From positions 1 to 33,242 of the forward strand of contig JBAYJJ010000008.1 in NCBI GenBank assembly GCA_041665165.1: a DNA stretch of 33,242 nucleotides, read 5' to 3'. Origin of the DNA: MWCR01 sp041665165 (lineage in GTDB: Bacteria > Patescibacteriota > Patescibacteriia > 2-12-FULL-60-25). Shown here in pieces: positions 7,239-15,210 of this stretch (position 1 is the first letter of the stretch; every line of letters begins with the position of its first letter). A model generated the notes under the pieces. The model made no database searches, was not told where the DNA came from, and was given only the letters and a program-made list of their open reading frames with translations. Made by a program: the position numbers and the translations under genes.

Positions 7239-7838
7239 ATGAAATCATTTTTCAAGATATTGGTTGCCGCACTCTTGGCCCTGGTTGTATTAGGCCTTGG
7301 CGTCTACTTGGGTTATCGCATATTCGCCCCGCAGCAAAACAAAAACCAGGTAACAGCCCAGGTCATTTTGACAGCCTTGCGCGACCGCGGCTTTTTGGTC
7401 ACCCAGACCTATATCTTTGACGAGCCAGTGACTATCACCAAAAAATCAGGCAGTGCTTTAAGTAACTTCTTTTTTGGACAAACAATCACTGCGCGCGGTG
7501 CCATGGAGGCTAATCTGGGCATTGACCTGGGCAAAGTCTCAACCAGCGACATTCAGATCCAAGCTGATAAGATCATTGTCACGGTTCCAAAGGCACAGCT
7601 GTTCAATGTACGCCTAATCGGGCCGCTGGACGTGCAAAACAGCCAAGGCATCCTGAAACGGCTGCTGGAAAATGATAATGGCTATAACGAGGCTCAGGCT
7701 GAACTCTCAAGAATAGCTGAGGAATCCGCTACTAAACCAGAATTCGTTGACCGCGCCACAGAGTCAGCCAGAACGGAGATTGCCAGACTTGTTGGCTATA
7801 TTGCCCAAGGCAAAACCATAGAGGTCAACCTTAAATAA
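7239..7838 (+). CDS. DUF4230-family membrane-anchored protein
   Basis: 199 residues. One N-terminal membrane helix (about residues 7-28, ILVAALLALVVLGLGVYLGY) is followed by an extracytoplasmic domain. The domain pattern matches DUF4230: VILTALRDRGFLVTQTYIF, then GAMEANLGIDLGKVSTSDI, then IIVTVPKAQLFNVRL, with a C-terminal helix carrying many Glu/Arg. The biochemical function of DUF4230 is unknown to me. The ATG has no Shine-Dalgarno site and sits at the predicted transcription start. No terminator follows; the gap to the convergent gene holds an AT-rich repeat. Confidence 0.8.
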   Translation: MKSFFKILVAALLALVVLGLGVYLGYRIFAPQQNKNQVTAQVILTALRDRGFLVTQTYIFDEPVTITKKSGSALSNFFFGQTITARGAMEANLGIDLGKVSTSDIQIQADKIIVTVPKAQLFNVRLIGPLDVQNSQGILKRLLENDNGYNEAQAELSRIAEESATKPEFVDRATESARTEIARLVGYIAQGKTIEVNLK

Positions 7839-7854
7839 AACGAACTCTTTCCGC

Positions 7855-7888
7855 AATTTTGAATTTTTAATTTTTAATTTAGAATTAT
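7855..7888 (+). repeat. AT-rich short-word repeat between convergent genes
   Basis: Iterated TTTTTAATTT/GAATT words fill the gap between the DUF4230 stop and the convergent gene, running to its last codons. It resembles the 4639-4670 tract in word structure but lacks the exact 14-mer. Confidence 0.5.
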
Positions 7889-8754
7889 TGCGTAATGCCC
7901 TTGTCTTTTTCGATTGACGAGTACTTGTTAGAAATCGTATCAGCCATGAAATCTATTGAATTATCAACGGGTACGCCGAATTTATAGTTCACATAAAAGG
8001 CTTCATTGATATCATCAACTTTTGACGTCCAATTATCACCGTAAATTGCACGCGCCACGGCCTCTGTTTTGAGCCAGCGCAATGTGCCATTCCTATCCAC
8101 TGCATAAACCTTGTCATCTGTTTGGAATTTAACAGGCTTTACGCCAGGACGATAAGTGACATTGCCGCCAATCGGGATCTTGGTCATGTCTTCGATTGAG
8201 ATGGTGCGCACATTGTCGAAAGATGTGTACCAGGTGAAATAGACTTTGTCGTTTGAAAACACGTATCTGCGGCCATTGGACGCGAAATAATAGACAGCCG
8301 TGTCGCTGAAAGTATTCGGGTCGCTGTCACTCGGGATTTTGATCAAACTGCCTGGCGCCAGGCCAATGTCCAAGCCATTAGCAAATTCAATGCTGACTGC
8401 ACCCGGTGCTTTTTGCCCATTCACATAAGCCGTGATACTGGACGTGCCGTTCTTAAGCGACCGGACAAGGAACTCGGCCTTGCCATAATCATTGGTCGTG
8501 ACGCTGGCTGGCGTGATCTCATCCATCTCTCCCCTGCTGGAGGTCAAGGTGATGGTTGCGCCCGGGGCTGAAAGATAATTCACGGTCCTGACACGCACGC
8601 TCACGATAGCCTGGTCTATGCCATCGGCATTGACCTTGGCTTTTGACGTACTGATGGTGGTTGAACCTAAATCGATTTCTGCAGCTTGCGAACATAAAGG
8701 CAATGCGATTGCCAAAGACGCCACGAGTGCGCCTGTAATAAACCATTTATTCAT
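7885..8754 (-). CDS. Secreted protein with Ig-like (invasin-type) domain and CPR-style C-terminal domain
   Basis: 289 residues from the ATG at 8754; two further codons with ATG lie upstream in frame but the signal peptide begins here. MNKWFITGALVASLAIALPLCSQAAEID is a clear Sec signal peptide. Residues of about 25-125 form a bacterial Ig-like/invasin repeat (VNADGIDQAIVSVRVRTVN, APGATITLTSSRGEM, TTNDYGKAEFLVRSLKNGTSSITAYVNGQ). The last 150 residues (SLIKIPSDSDPNTFSDTAVY, NGRRYVFSNDKVYFTWYTSF, GGNVTYRPGVKPVKFQTDDK, AIYGDNWTSKVDDINEAFYV) resemble a Tyr/Trp-rich domain I associate with Patescibacteria surface proteins, which has no established function. It is probably a cell-surface or released protein. 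The gene lies downstream of uvrA but is separated from it by palindromic repeats. Confidence 0.8.
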   Translation of the reverse strand: MNKWFITGALVASLAIALPLCSQAAEIDLGSTTISTSKAKVNADGIDQAIVSVRVRTVNYLSAPGATITLTSSRGEMDEITPASVTTNDYGKAEFLVRSLKNGTSSITAYVNGQKAPGAVSIEFANGLDIGLAPGSLIKIPSDSDPNTFSDTAVYYFASNGRRYVFSNDKVYFTWYTSFDNVRTISIEDMTKIPIGGNVTYRPGVKPVKFQTDDKVYAVDRNGTLRWLKTEAVARAIYGDNWTSKVDDINEAFYVNYKFGVPVDNSIDFMADTISNKYSSIEKDKGITQ

Positions 8755-8778
8755 ACCGGGATAGGATAACATAAAAAC

Positions 8779-8876
8779 ACCGTATATACGTAGAGACGCA
8801 TAATCATGCGTCTCACTGTAATACGGTAAAATTATTACACGGTTTTTAGGTTAGACGTATGATTATACGTCTCTAC
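8779..8876. repeat. Paired palindromes forming a three-hairpin intergenic element
   Basis: Hairpin 1: GAGACGCAT (8793-8801) pairs with ATGCGTCTC (8806-8814), inside an outer ACCGTAT/ATACGGT pairing (8779-8785 with 8821-8827). Hairpin 2: GTAATA and TATTAC around 8818-8838. Hairpin 3: AGACGTAT (8853-8860) pairs with ATACGTCT (8865-8872). The first and third are inverted copies of each other: 8790-8807 matches the reverse complement of 8859-8876 at 17 of 18 positions. It occupies the gap between uvrA and the Ig-like gene and could act as a processing or termination site. Confidence 0.8.
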
Positions 8877-8894
8877 CATGTAACATCCAACAAT

Positions 8895-11783
8895 TTACAC
8901 CACTTCCTTCAGATATTTGGCCGTCACGCTCTTTTTGTTCTTTGCTACTTCCTCTGGCGTGCCTTGGGCCACGATTTCGCCGCCTTTGACTCCGCCATCC
9001 GGGCCCATGTCTATGATCCAATCCGCACATTTAGCCACATCCAGGTTGTGTTCAATGACCAAGACCGTGTTCCCCTTGTCCACCAAAGCATTCAAGACTT
9101 GGAGCAAACGCTGGATATCGTCAAAATGCAGGCCTGTCGTGGGTTCATCCAAGATGTACAAGGTTTTGCCAGTAGCGCGGCGCGAAAGTTCGGTCGCAAG
9201 TTTGACGCGCTGAGCTTCACCGCCAGACAAAGTCGTGGCTGGCTGGCCTAAACGGATGTAACCCAAGCCGACTTCGTGCAGAACCGAAAGCTTCTCATAG
9301 ATCAAAGGCTGGTCAGAGAAGAAACGACGCGCTTCTTCCACAGACATGTCCAAAATATCTGCGATATTCTTTTCGTGATAATGGATTTCCAAGGCTTCGG
9401 AATTATAGCGCTTACCATGGCACTCGCTGCATTCAGAATATACGTCAGACAAGAATTGCATTTCTATTTTTACGTAGCCGTCTCCGCCGCACGCCTCGCA
9501 GCGGCCTCCGCCTTTGACATTGAAAGAGAATTTGCCGGCATCATAGCCGCGCATTTTGGCCTCTGGTATGGCAGTGAACAAGTCGCGGATGCCAGTGAAC
9601 ACGCCTGTGTAGGTCGCTGGGTTGGAGCGAGGCGTGCGGCCGATCGGAGACTGATCCACTGACACGACCTTATCCAGATTTTCCATGCCTTCGATTTTTT
9701 TGTGGGCGCCTGGGAGATCCTTGGCATTGTAAAACTTAGCCGAGAGCGCACGGCCCAAAATATCCAGCACTAAAGTTGATTTGCCTGAGCCGGACACGCC
9801 TGTGACGCACACGAATTTGCCCAAGGGCAGTTTAAAGTCCACATTCCTTAAGTTAAATTCTGATGCCCCGCGCACAGTCACGTTCTTGTTATTGCCTTTG
9901 CGCCTGGTTTTAGGCACATCGATCTTTTTCTTGCCTGTGAGATAGGCGGCTGTGACAGATTCCTTGTTCTTTTTGATTTCAGCCAACGTGCCGGCAGCCA
10001 CGATTTCGCCGCCATACTCGCCTGCGCCAGGGCCGACGTCCACGATATAATCCGCAGCCTTCATCACTGCTTCGTCATGCTCGACTACGATCACTGTATT
10101 GCCCAGGTCGCGCAAGCGCTGCATGGTGCTGATCAACTTTTCGTTGTCGCGCTGGTGCAAACCGATTGATGGCTCGTCCAAAATATAAATAACGCCCGAA
10201 AGGTCTGACCCGAGCTGGGCAGCCAAGCGCACACGCTGTGATTCTCCGCCGGAAAGGGAGATGGCGCTGCGATCCAGAGTCAGGTAGCCCAAGCCCACGT
10301 CCAAAAGATTAGTCAAACGGCGGATAATCTCGTTGCTGACTTGATTGGCCACCATGCGCTCCAATTCGCTAAAACCCATGACATCTGCTTTCTTTTCGAT
10401 TTTCACGCGCGAAATCTTGCTGGCTTTGACTTTTGCTGTTGCGCTTTTAGAAATATTGCTAAAAAACGCATATGCATCTTCCAGCGAAAGTTCAACCAGG
10501 TCTGCAATGCCCTTGTCAGCTATTGTCACGCCCAAAGCCGTCTTGTTCAGCCTCTTGGCATTGCACTCAGGACAGATGAGAACGCGCATATAGCTCTCGA
10601 TTTCCTTTTGCACGTATTCAGAATCTGTTTGTTTGTATTTTTCCTCGAGCATGAACAATATGCCCGGAAAATTCATGGATTTGTTTTCAACTTGATACAC
10701 TTCGTCGCCTGTTCCATCCAAAATCATCTTCATTGACTCAGACGAAATCTGGCCCACTTCCTGATGGACTGAAAAACCATGCTTCTTGCCGACCTCTTCC
10801 AACAGCTTGAGATGCGTTGTCTGGTTGCCTGCTATCCTTGTCCACGGCTTTATGGCGCCCTGTGCGATGGTAAGGCGCTTGTTTGGCATCACCAGGTCAG
10901 CATCCAGCACAAGCTTGGTCCCCAGGCCTGTACAGGCCGGACAAGCCCCGTGCGGAGAGTTGAACGAGAACAAACGCGGCTCAATGCGCGGCAACGAGAT
11001 ATTGCAATTGCTGCAAAACAAAGTTTCCGAGAACGATACCTCATCACCCGTGTCCTCATTAACTGCCATGACCATGCCATTTCCCAAGTCTAAAGCGCCT
11101 TTGAGCGTCTCGGCAAAGGCCGAAAAAACCATGTTCGTATCTTTGTTGATGCGAGTGACCAGTACCTCGAGGTCATGCGGCAAAGTTTTGTCTGTTCGGG
11201 TATGGAGCAACTCGTCTATTTCTACCAGCGTGCCATCAAACCTGACCTCGCGGTAATTTGAGTTGCGTGCCGCCTGCAGAACAACCTTATGCTCGCCTTT
11301 TTGAGCGCGGACCATTGGTGCGAGCACTAAAATAGCCCCGGTTTTGGACATGGCCAAGATCTTTTCGCCGATTTCCTGCTGGGTCTGGGCCGCGACTTCG
11401 CGTCCGCAGTTCGGGCAATGCACACGGCCGGCGCGGGCATACATCAGCCTCAAAAAGTCATAAATCTCAGTGACCGTACCCACGGTTGAACGCGGGTTGT
11501 GTGAAGAAGATTTTTGGTCTATGGCCACAGTCGGCGACAGTCCGGAAATCTCATCCACATCAGGCTTGTCCTGCAACTCCAAAAACTGCCTGGCATACGA
11601 AGAAAGGCTCTCCATGTAGCGCCTTTGGCCCTCGGCATGGATAGTATCAAACGCAAGCGAAGATTTGCCCGAGCCTGAGAGGCCGGTCATTATGACCATC
11701 TTATTCTTTGGCAAGGTAAGCGAGACGTTCTTTAAATTGTGGACTCTCGCTCCTTTGATTCCAATGTAGTTTTGGGCAGACAT
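8895..11783 (-). CDS. uvrA: UvrABC excinuclease subunit A
   Basis: 962 residues, full length. Two ABC ATPase modules are present. The first has Walker A GLSGSGKSS (34-42) and signature LSGGESQRVRLAAQL; the second has Walker A GVSGSGKST and signature LSGGEAQRVKLATEL with DEPTTGLH. Zinc modules are visible as CSNC...CPAC (first) and CEAC...CSEC (second), with additional CxxC pairs CPNC near 120 and CPEC in the insertion domain. UvrA recognises DNA damage with UvrB in nucleotide excision repair. The ATG at 11783 lies about 39 nt below a promoter; no strong Shine-Dalgarno site is seen. It is transcribed alone; uvrB and uvrC are not in the window. Confidence 0.98.
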   Translation of the reverse strand: MSAQNYIGIKGARVHNLKNVSLTLPKNKMVIMTGLSGSGKSSLAFDTIHAEGQRRYMESLSSYARQFLELQDKPDVDEISGLSPTVAIDQKSSSHNPRSTVGTVTEIYDFLRLMYARAGRVHCPNCGREVAAQTQQEIGEKILAMSKTGAILVLAPMVRAQKGEHKVVLQAARNSNYREVRFDGTLVEIDELLHTRTDKTLPHDLEVLVTRINKDTNMVFSAFAETLKGALDLGNGMVMAVNEDTGDEVSFSETLFCSNCNISLPRIEPRLFSFNSPHGACPACTGLGTKLVLDADLVMPNKRLTIAQGAIKPWTRIAGNQTTHLKLLEEVGKKHGFSVHQEVGQISSESMKMILDGTGDEVYQVENKSMNFPGILFMLEEKYKQTDSEYVQKEIESYMRVLICPECNAKRLNKTALGVTIADKGIADLVELSLEDAYAFFSNISKSATAKVKASKISRVKIEKKADVMGFSELERMVANQVSNEIIRRLTNLLDVGLGYLTLDRSAISLSGGESQRVRLAAQLGSDLSGVIYILDEPSIGLHQRDNEKLISTMQRLRDLGNTVIVVEHDEAVMKAADYIVDVGPGAGEYGGEIVAAGTLAEIKKNKESVTAAYLTGKKKIDVPKTRRKGNNKNVTVRGASEFNLRNVDFKLPLGKFVCVTGVSGSGKSTLVLDILGRALSAKFYNAKDLPGAHKKIEGMENLDKVVSVDQSPIGRTPRSNPATYTGVFTGIRDLFTAIPEAKMRGYDAGKFSFNVKGGGRCEACGGDGYVKIEMQFLSDVYSECSECHGKRYNSEALEIHYHEKNIADILDMSVEEARRFFSDQPLIYEKLSVLHEVGLGYIRLGQPATTLSGGEAQRVKLATELSRRATGKTLYILDEPTTGLHFDDIQRLLQVLNALVDKGNTVLVIEHNLDVAKCADWIIDMGPDGGVKGGEIVAQGTPEEVAKNKKSVTAKYLKEVV

Positions 11784-11828
11784 TATTCTCTCTGTTCCGT
11801 CCCTTCAGCCGGGGACAACTTATTCCCG

Positions 11829-11857
11829 AGACTACCAGAAATCTTAAAATATGGCAA
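11829..11857 (-). promoter_or_regulatory. Promoter of uvrA
   Basis: Minus strand TTGCCA (11852-11857), 17-nt spacer, TAGTCT (11829-11834). No LexA-type operator was recognised around it. Confidence 0.6.
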
Positions 11858-11874
11858 GTCTGCCTAGTCCTTTC

Positions 11875-14073
11875 CTAAAACCCACTTACAAGCTTTATGC
11901 CGCCGACAGCCGCAATGTTCTGCAGCCAATTTGGCACAGTGATAAAATCAGCAGCAGTTATTGGACACTCAATTATACGTAAATGGTTTGCCGCTTCGAT
12001 GAACTCAGCTGTGGACCAAGTATTTTCCAAATAATTTGACTTAAAGTTGGGGCTACACTTTGCGCCACCAACCAAAGTTTGTGCAAGACTTTGAAAAACC
12101 TTACTTGATAAAAAGCCTTCACCGCATGTGCCAGTTATTGCGAACGGAGCATAATACAGCACTGCACCGCTATCCTGAGCCGACGCACCGATATTGGTAT
12201 TGCAATGCGCTTTGGTCAGTATGAACCTTCTGGTCACATCTTCACCCGGCCTTTTCAGGTCGAGCAACAAGGCTATTCTTCCAAAATCAAACCCTGCGTC
12301 CTTACACTCCTGAACAGCTTTCTTGATTCCATCTTCTGTCATTGAATTGATAAGAAATGTTCCAACCGAACCGCCTGTATTCGCTGTCTTCACATTTTCT
12401 ATTTTTATCGCCTCCTTGTCACTGATGTCCACCGTTTTAGAGTCATCTATTGTTTGGCCATTTGCCTTGAAACAATATAGCGTGGCTTGAATACCATCCA
12501 CTGAATGTGTGTCTCCCAATAAAACCCGACCAAAAACCTGAACCTTATCATTGCTCGTGCATCCGTTCATTCGGTTTGTGGAAAGGCCTTTGCACTGGGC
12601 ATCATCAACTATGCCGGTCGAACACGACATGCACGTCTTGCCCTGGCCGCAGGTTGAACCCGTGCACACGTTAGTTGCATCCGAACCTTCAATAAAATAT
12701 TCATTGCCGCACTTGGTCTGATCCAAGCTTAGGCCATATCCCTTTGATGAAAATTCAGCTTGGAAATCTTTGGGATCGTCCGGCGGACCGGCATCCATGA
12801 ACTTCATCCCGCTTTGATATATTTCCGGACAATATTTAAGATTATAAAAAGACAGCCGGTTGATCATCTTGATTTCGTAAGATTTGAAGTTCAGCGTATT
12901 TGGATTGATGTTGGCCAGGATGGCAAAAGCGCCCATGCCCAAAGCCAGGCCGACCAAAGAATCAATCATGGTGCTCTTAGCCGTGGTAATTTCCGCGCCC
13001 ACGGCTGAAACCATGTATTTGAATGCGCCCCAGATGAAGAAGATGGCCGAGGCAACGACAATGATGCCAATTCCGGTATTGAAGAGCAGTGCAATAAAAT
13101 TCTTCAGGCCCCGAATGCTCTTGACTCCGAAAATCGGGTATTGGAGATCATAATCCGGCTCAGGCGCTATACATTCCCCCTGCACTTCGGCTCCGCGCTT
13201 GGTACAACCCTGCCCTGCTTTGAAGTTGCCGACGTCTCCCGAAGCATCGGCGCATTCCTTGGCTGTAAAACAAAAAGTATTGATCGGGATGTCGCGGCGT
13301 ATTTTTGCATTGTATTCTTTGTTTGCCCCGGAAAGCCTACAGCAAGTATTGCCCGTATTTTGACAGCCCTTGCCCTTTCCGCTCGGAGTCCCGTTTTGGG
13401 TTTTACATAATTCATCGCTGTCAGTGCACTTGAAATGGACGCTTAACTTGTCTGGCCCTGAATAATCAAAATTGCACTCGGAGTTCTGGGAAAGCTGGGC
13501 GACTGATTTAGGGACTTTACAGCATATGCCCAAGGAACATCCAAAGCTCCCGCCCGTAAAAACGCCGCCCGGATATTTTGAGATGCACTCCTGCTCCGTG
13601 GGAGTGCATTTGAATGATACCTGGCCCCAATCAGCGCCCTCGTAATCATGGTTGCACTCGCCTGCAATTTCTTTGGGAATTACGCAACATACACCTTTGG
13701 CGCCCGTACAGGCATAGCCTTTCCAGCATTTGCTCTTAAGCGACGAAATATTTTTGGTGGCAAATTGGGTGCTTAAGCAGGCGGTGACAATGTCTTGCAC
13801 GTCTGTGCCGCAATAATCATTCATGCACTGGCCTTCAGCTTTGCCTGACTGACAACTTGAATTCAATGGCGGCGGGGTCTGCAAACCGGCAGTAAATTGA
13901 TAGGCCGCATCTGCCTGCTTCATTGCATCAATCTGCTTTGGCGTGGGGCCTTGACCTTGACCCGGCACTATGGCTAATGCGGCTGGCGCAAAAAGCCAAA
14001 TGCTCAAAAACAACAAAGCTGAAATTGTAAAACTTTTCTTGCAGATTCGTTTGTTCGCAGCAGTCATAATCAT
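11875..14073 (-). CDS. Large Cys-rich secreted/membrane protein with TrbC/VirB2-like segment
   Basis: 732 residues. The layout is a signal peptide (about 1-34), a Cys-rich ectodomain (about 70-305), two strong membrane helices (about 326-355 and 367-389) with a short Gly/Ala-rich connection, and a C-terminal ectodomain of about 340 residues with more cysteines. The Cys-rich part has at least two related repeats: residues 139-185 and 200-245 both run C-N-x-D-Y, then F-K-C, then a double Cys. The two-helix core (TGIGIIVVASAIFFIWGAFK) resembles the TrbC/VirB2 pilin pattern used by type IV secretion-like and pilin proteins of Patescibacteria. Its start overlaps the stop of the thioredoxin-fold gene (ATGA), so the two are translationally coupled, and the partner probably helps fold its disulfides. 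The pilin assignment is structural analogy. Confidence 0.75.
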   Translation of the reverse strand: MIMTAANKRICKKSFTISALLFLSIWLFAPAALAIVPGQGQGPTPKQIDAMKQADAAYQFTAGLQTPPPLNSSCQSGKAEGQCMNDYCGTDVQDIVTACLSTQFATKNISSLKSKCWKGYACTGAKGVCCVIPKEIAGECNHDYEGADWGQVSFKCTPTEQECISKYPGGVFTGGSFGCSLGICCKVPKSVAQLSQNSECNFDYSGPDKLSVHFKCTDSDELCKTQNGTPSGKGKGCQNTGNTCCRLSGANKEYNAKIRRDIPINTFCFTAKECADASGDVGNFKAGQGCTKRGAEVQGECIAPEPDYDLQYPIFGVKSIRGLKNFIALLFNTGIGIIVVASAIFFIWGAFKYMVSAVGAEITTAKSTMIDSLVGLALGMGAFAILANINPNTLNFKSYEIKMINRLSFYNLKYCPEIYQSGMKFMDAGPPDDPKDFQAEFSSKGYGLSLDQTKCGNEYFIEGSDATNVCTGSTCGQGKTCMSCSTGIVDDAQCKGLSTNRMNGCTSNDKVQVFGRVLLGDTHSVDGIQATLYCFKANGQTIDDSKTVDISDKEAIKIENVKTANTGGSVGTFLINSMTEDGIKKAVQECKDAGFDFGRIALLLDLKRPGEDVTRRFILTKAHCNTNIGASAQDSGAVLYYAPFAITGTCGEGFLSSKVFQSLAQTLVGGAKCSPNFKSNYLENTWSTAEFIEAANHLRIIECPITAADFITVPNWLQNIAAVGGIKLVSGF

Positions 14074-14795
14074 CTGAGCAGAGCTGTGATCTGTTCAACA
14101 CTGACCACGCCTTCCAATTTGCCGCCGTCCACAAAAAAGGTCGGCGTGCCGCGGACGCCAGCGCGTGCGCCAATCGTTTCGGAATTCGTGACCAGCTTTT
14201 TTGTCTTGGCTTCAGACAAGCATTGGTCATAAGCCGCAATGTCTACACTTAATTCCTTGGCAAAGGAACGCAAGTCAACTGCCGTATGTTTACCTTGCTC
14301 TGAAAAGAGCCTGTCATGAAAGGCCCAGTAGATATCTGGCTTAGCCTGGTTCCAGACACACCTGGCAGCTATAGCCGGCAACATGGCCTCAGGATGTATA
14401 TCAGCCACGGGAAAATCCAAAACCGTGACCTTGATGTCCGGCTTAGCTTTCATGAAGTCGCGCATGATTGGGACCATCTGCTTGCTGTATGGACAGTCAT
14501 AATCAATGAAGACGACTACTTCGTGACTGGAGCTGGAGGGGCCGGCAAATGGATCGGTTGCCTTGCCGCTCACATAATCTTTCATGCTTTGCAGATATTT
14601 TATCTGCGAAGGGTTCAATGGTTTGGGAGCTGTATCTTGGGTCAAAGCCTGCTCAAACGTCTTGCCGTTTTTGATTTCTTTATAAAAATAAACCGTCCTC
14701 CAGACAAATAAACCCAAACCGACCAAAGTAATGAACGCCAAAATCAAACCAGCCATTCTCCAGCCATGCTTATAAAAAGGTTTTGCATCCTCCAT
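14070..14795 (-). CDS. Membrane-anchored DsbA-like thioredoxin-fold protein with CPYS active site
   Basis: 241 residues from the ATG at 14795; an upstream in-frame extension crosses the promoter. An N-terminal membrane helix (about 13-35) leads to an extracytoplasmic DsbA/BdbD-type domain: VVVFIDYDCPYSKQMVPIM with C101-P-Y-S104, a helical insert, and the cis-proline loop GVRGTPTFFVDG. The usual second cysteine of CxxC is serine here. Two other cysteines (in AARCVWNQ and YDQCLSEAK) could substitute or pair. A CxxS enzyme would favour isomerase or mixed-disulfide chemistry over oxidation. It is coupled by a 4-nt overlap to the Cys-rich TrbC-like gene, its likely client. Fold confidence is high, chemistry inferred. 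Confidence 0.88.
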   Translation of the reverse strand: MEDAKPFYKHGWRMAGLILAFITLVGLGLFVWRTVYFYKEIKNGKTFEQALTQDTAPKPLNPSQIKYLQSMKDYVSGKATDPFAGPSSSSHEVVVFIDYDCPYSKQMVPIMRDFMKAKPDIKVTVLDFPVADIHPEAMLPAIAARCVWNQAKPDIYWAFHDRLFSEQGKHTAVDLRSFAKELSVDIAAYDQCLSEAKTKKLVTNSETIGARAGVRGTPTFFVDGGKLEGVVSVEQITALLR

Positions 14796-14801
14796 GGGCC
14801 A

Positions 14802-14810
14802 ATTATACCA
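14802..14810 (-). promoter_or_regulatory. Extended -10 promoter giving a leaderless message
   Basis: The minus strand reads TGGTATAAT (consensus TATAAT at 14802-14807), then six bases, then the ATG at 14795. Initiation about 7 nt past the -10 would begin at the start codon. No good -35 is present. Confidence 0.65.
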
Positions 14811-14817
14811 CAGACTG

Positions 14818-14941
14818 TAAACACCAAAAACCAAAAACCAAGATCCAAACAAACTCCAAGCTCCAAAACTTCAAAACACCAATCGGTTTTTAGGTGTTTG
14901 AGTGTTTGATGTTTGTTTGGTGTTTGTATCTTGGTGTTTCC
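14818..14941. repeat. Long imperfect inverted repeat of CA-rich words
   Basis: The left arm (about 14819-14880) is built from words such as AAACACC, CCAAGATCC and CAAAC. The right arm (about 14886-14940) is their reverse complement. Positions 14916-14939 are an exact 24-nt reverse complement of 17371-17394. It fills the gap between divergent genes (thioredoxin-fold protein leftward, secG rightward). Confidence 0.8.
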
Positions 14942-14951
14942 ACCCAGGATA

Positions 14952-14980
14952 TTGACTTTTAGGTCCAGGAACAGTAAATT
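14952..14980 (+). promoter_or_regulatory. Promoter of secG, leaderless geometry
   Basis: TTGACT (14952-14957), 17-nt spacer, TAAATT (14975-14980), with the ATG at 14988 only 7 nt further. Confidence 0.75.
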
Positions 14981-14987
14981 GGTGGGC

Positions 14988-15209
14988 ATGCGCCAATTAA
15001 TACTACCTATCATACAAGTCGTACTGGCAGCCCTGCTTACCGCCTCTATCCTGCTCCAGCAAAGGGGTACAGGCCTGGGTGCGACCTTCGGAGGCGAAAA
15101 CACGGTTTTCAGAACAAAGCGAGGCCTGGAAAAGGGTTTGTTTTATGCCACTATCGGCTTATCAATCCTCTTCTTCGCCGGTGCCATCCTGAACCTGGCT
15201 TTAGCCTAA
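14988..15209 (+). CDS. secG: Preprotein translocase subunit SecG
   Basis: 73 residues, the size of a short SecG. Two membrane helices (about 3-22 and 50-70) flank the conserved cytoplasmic loop ILLQQRGTGLGATFGGENTVF, which carries the QxRGxGLGxxFGG pattern. SecG is the small subunit of the SecYEG channel. The annotated start is the ATG at 14988; upstream in-frame codons lie in the CA-rich repeat and the promoter. The solute-binding protein gene starts 2 nt after the stop, so the two are probably cotranscribed. Confidence 0.93.
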   Translation: MRQLILPIIQVVLAALLTASILLQQRGTGLGATFGGENTVFRTKRGLEKGLFYATIGLSILFFAGAILNLALA

Positions 15210-15210
15210 T

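Noticed and set aside
8917..11256. Several plus-strand open frames of 80-156 codons opposite uvrA
   Set aside because: They are shadows of the well-supported uvrA gene on the other strand, with no starts, ribosome sites or domains of their own.
14913..14987. Upstream extension of secG
   Set aside because: It would run through the CA-rich repeat and the TTGACT-17-TAAATT promoter; the 73-residue form has the normal SecG length.
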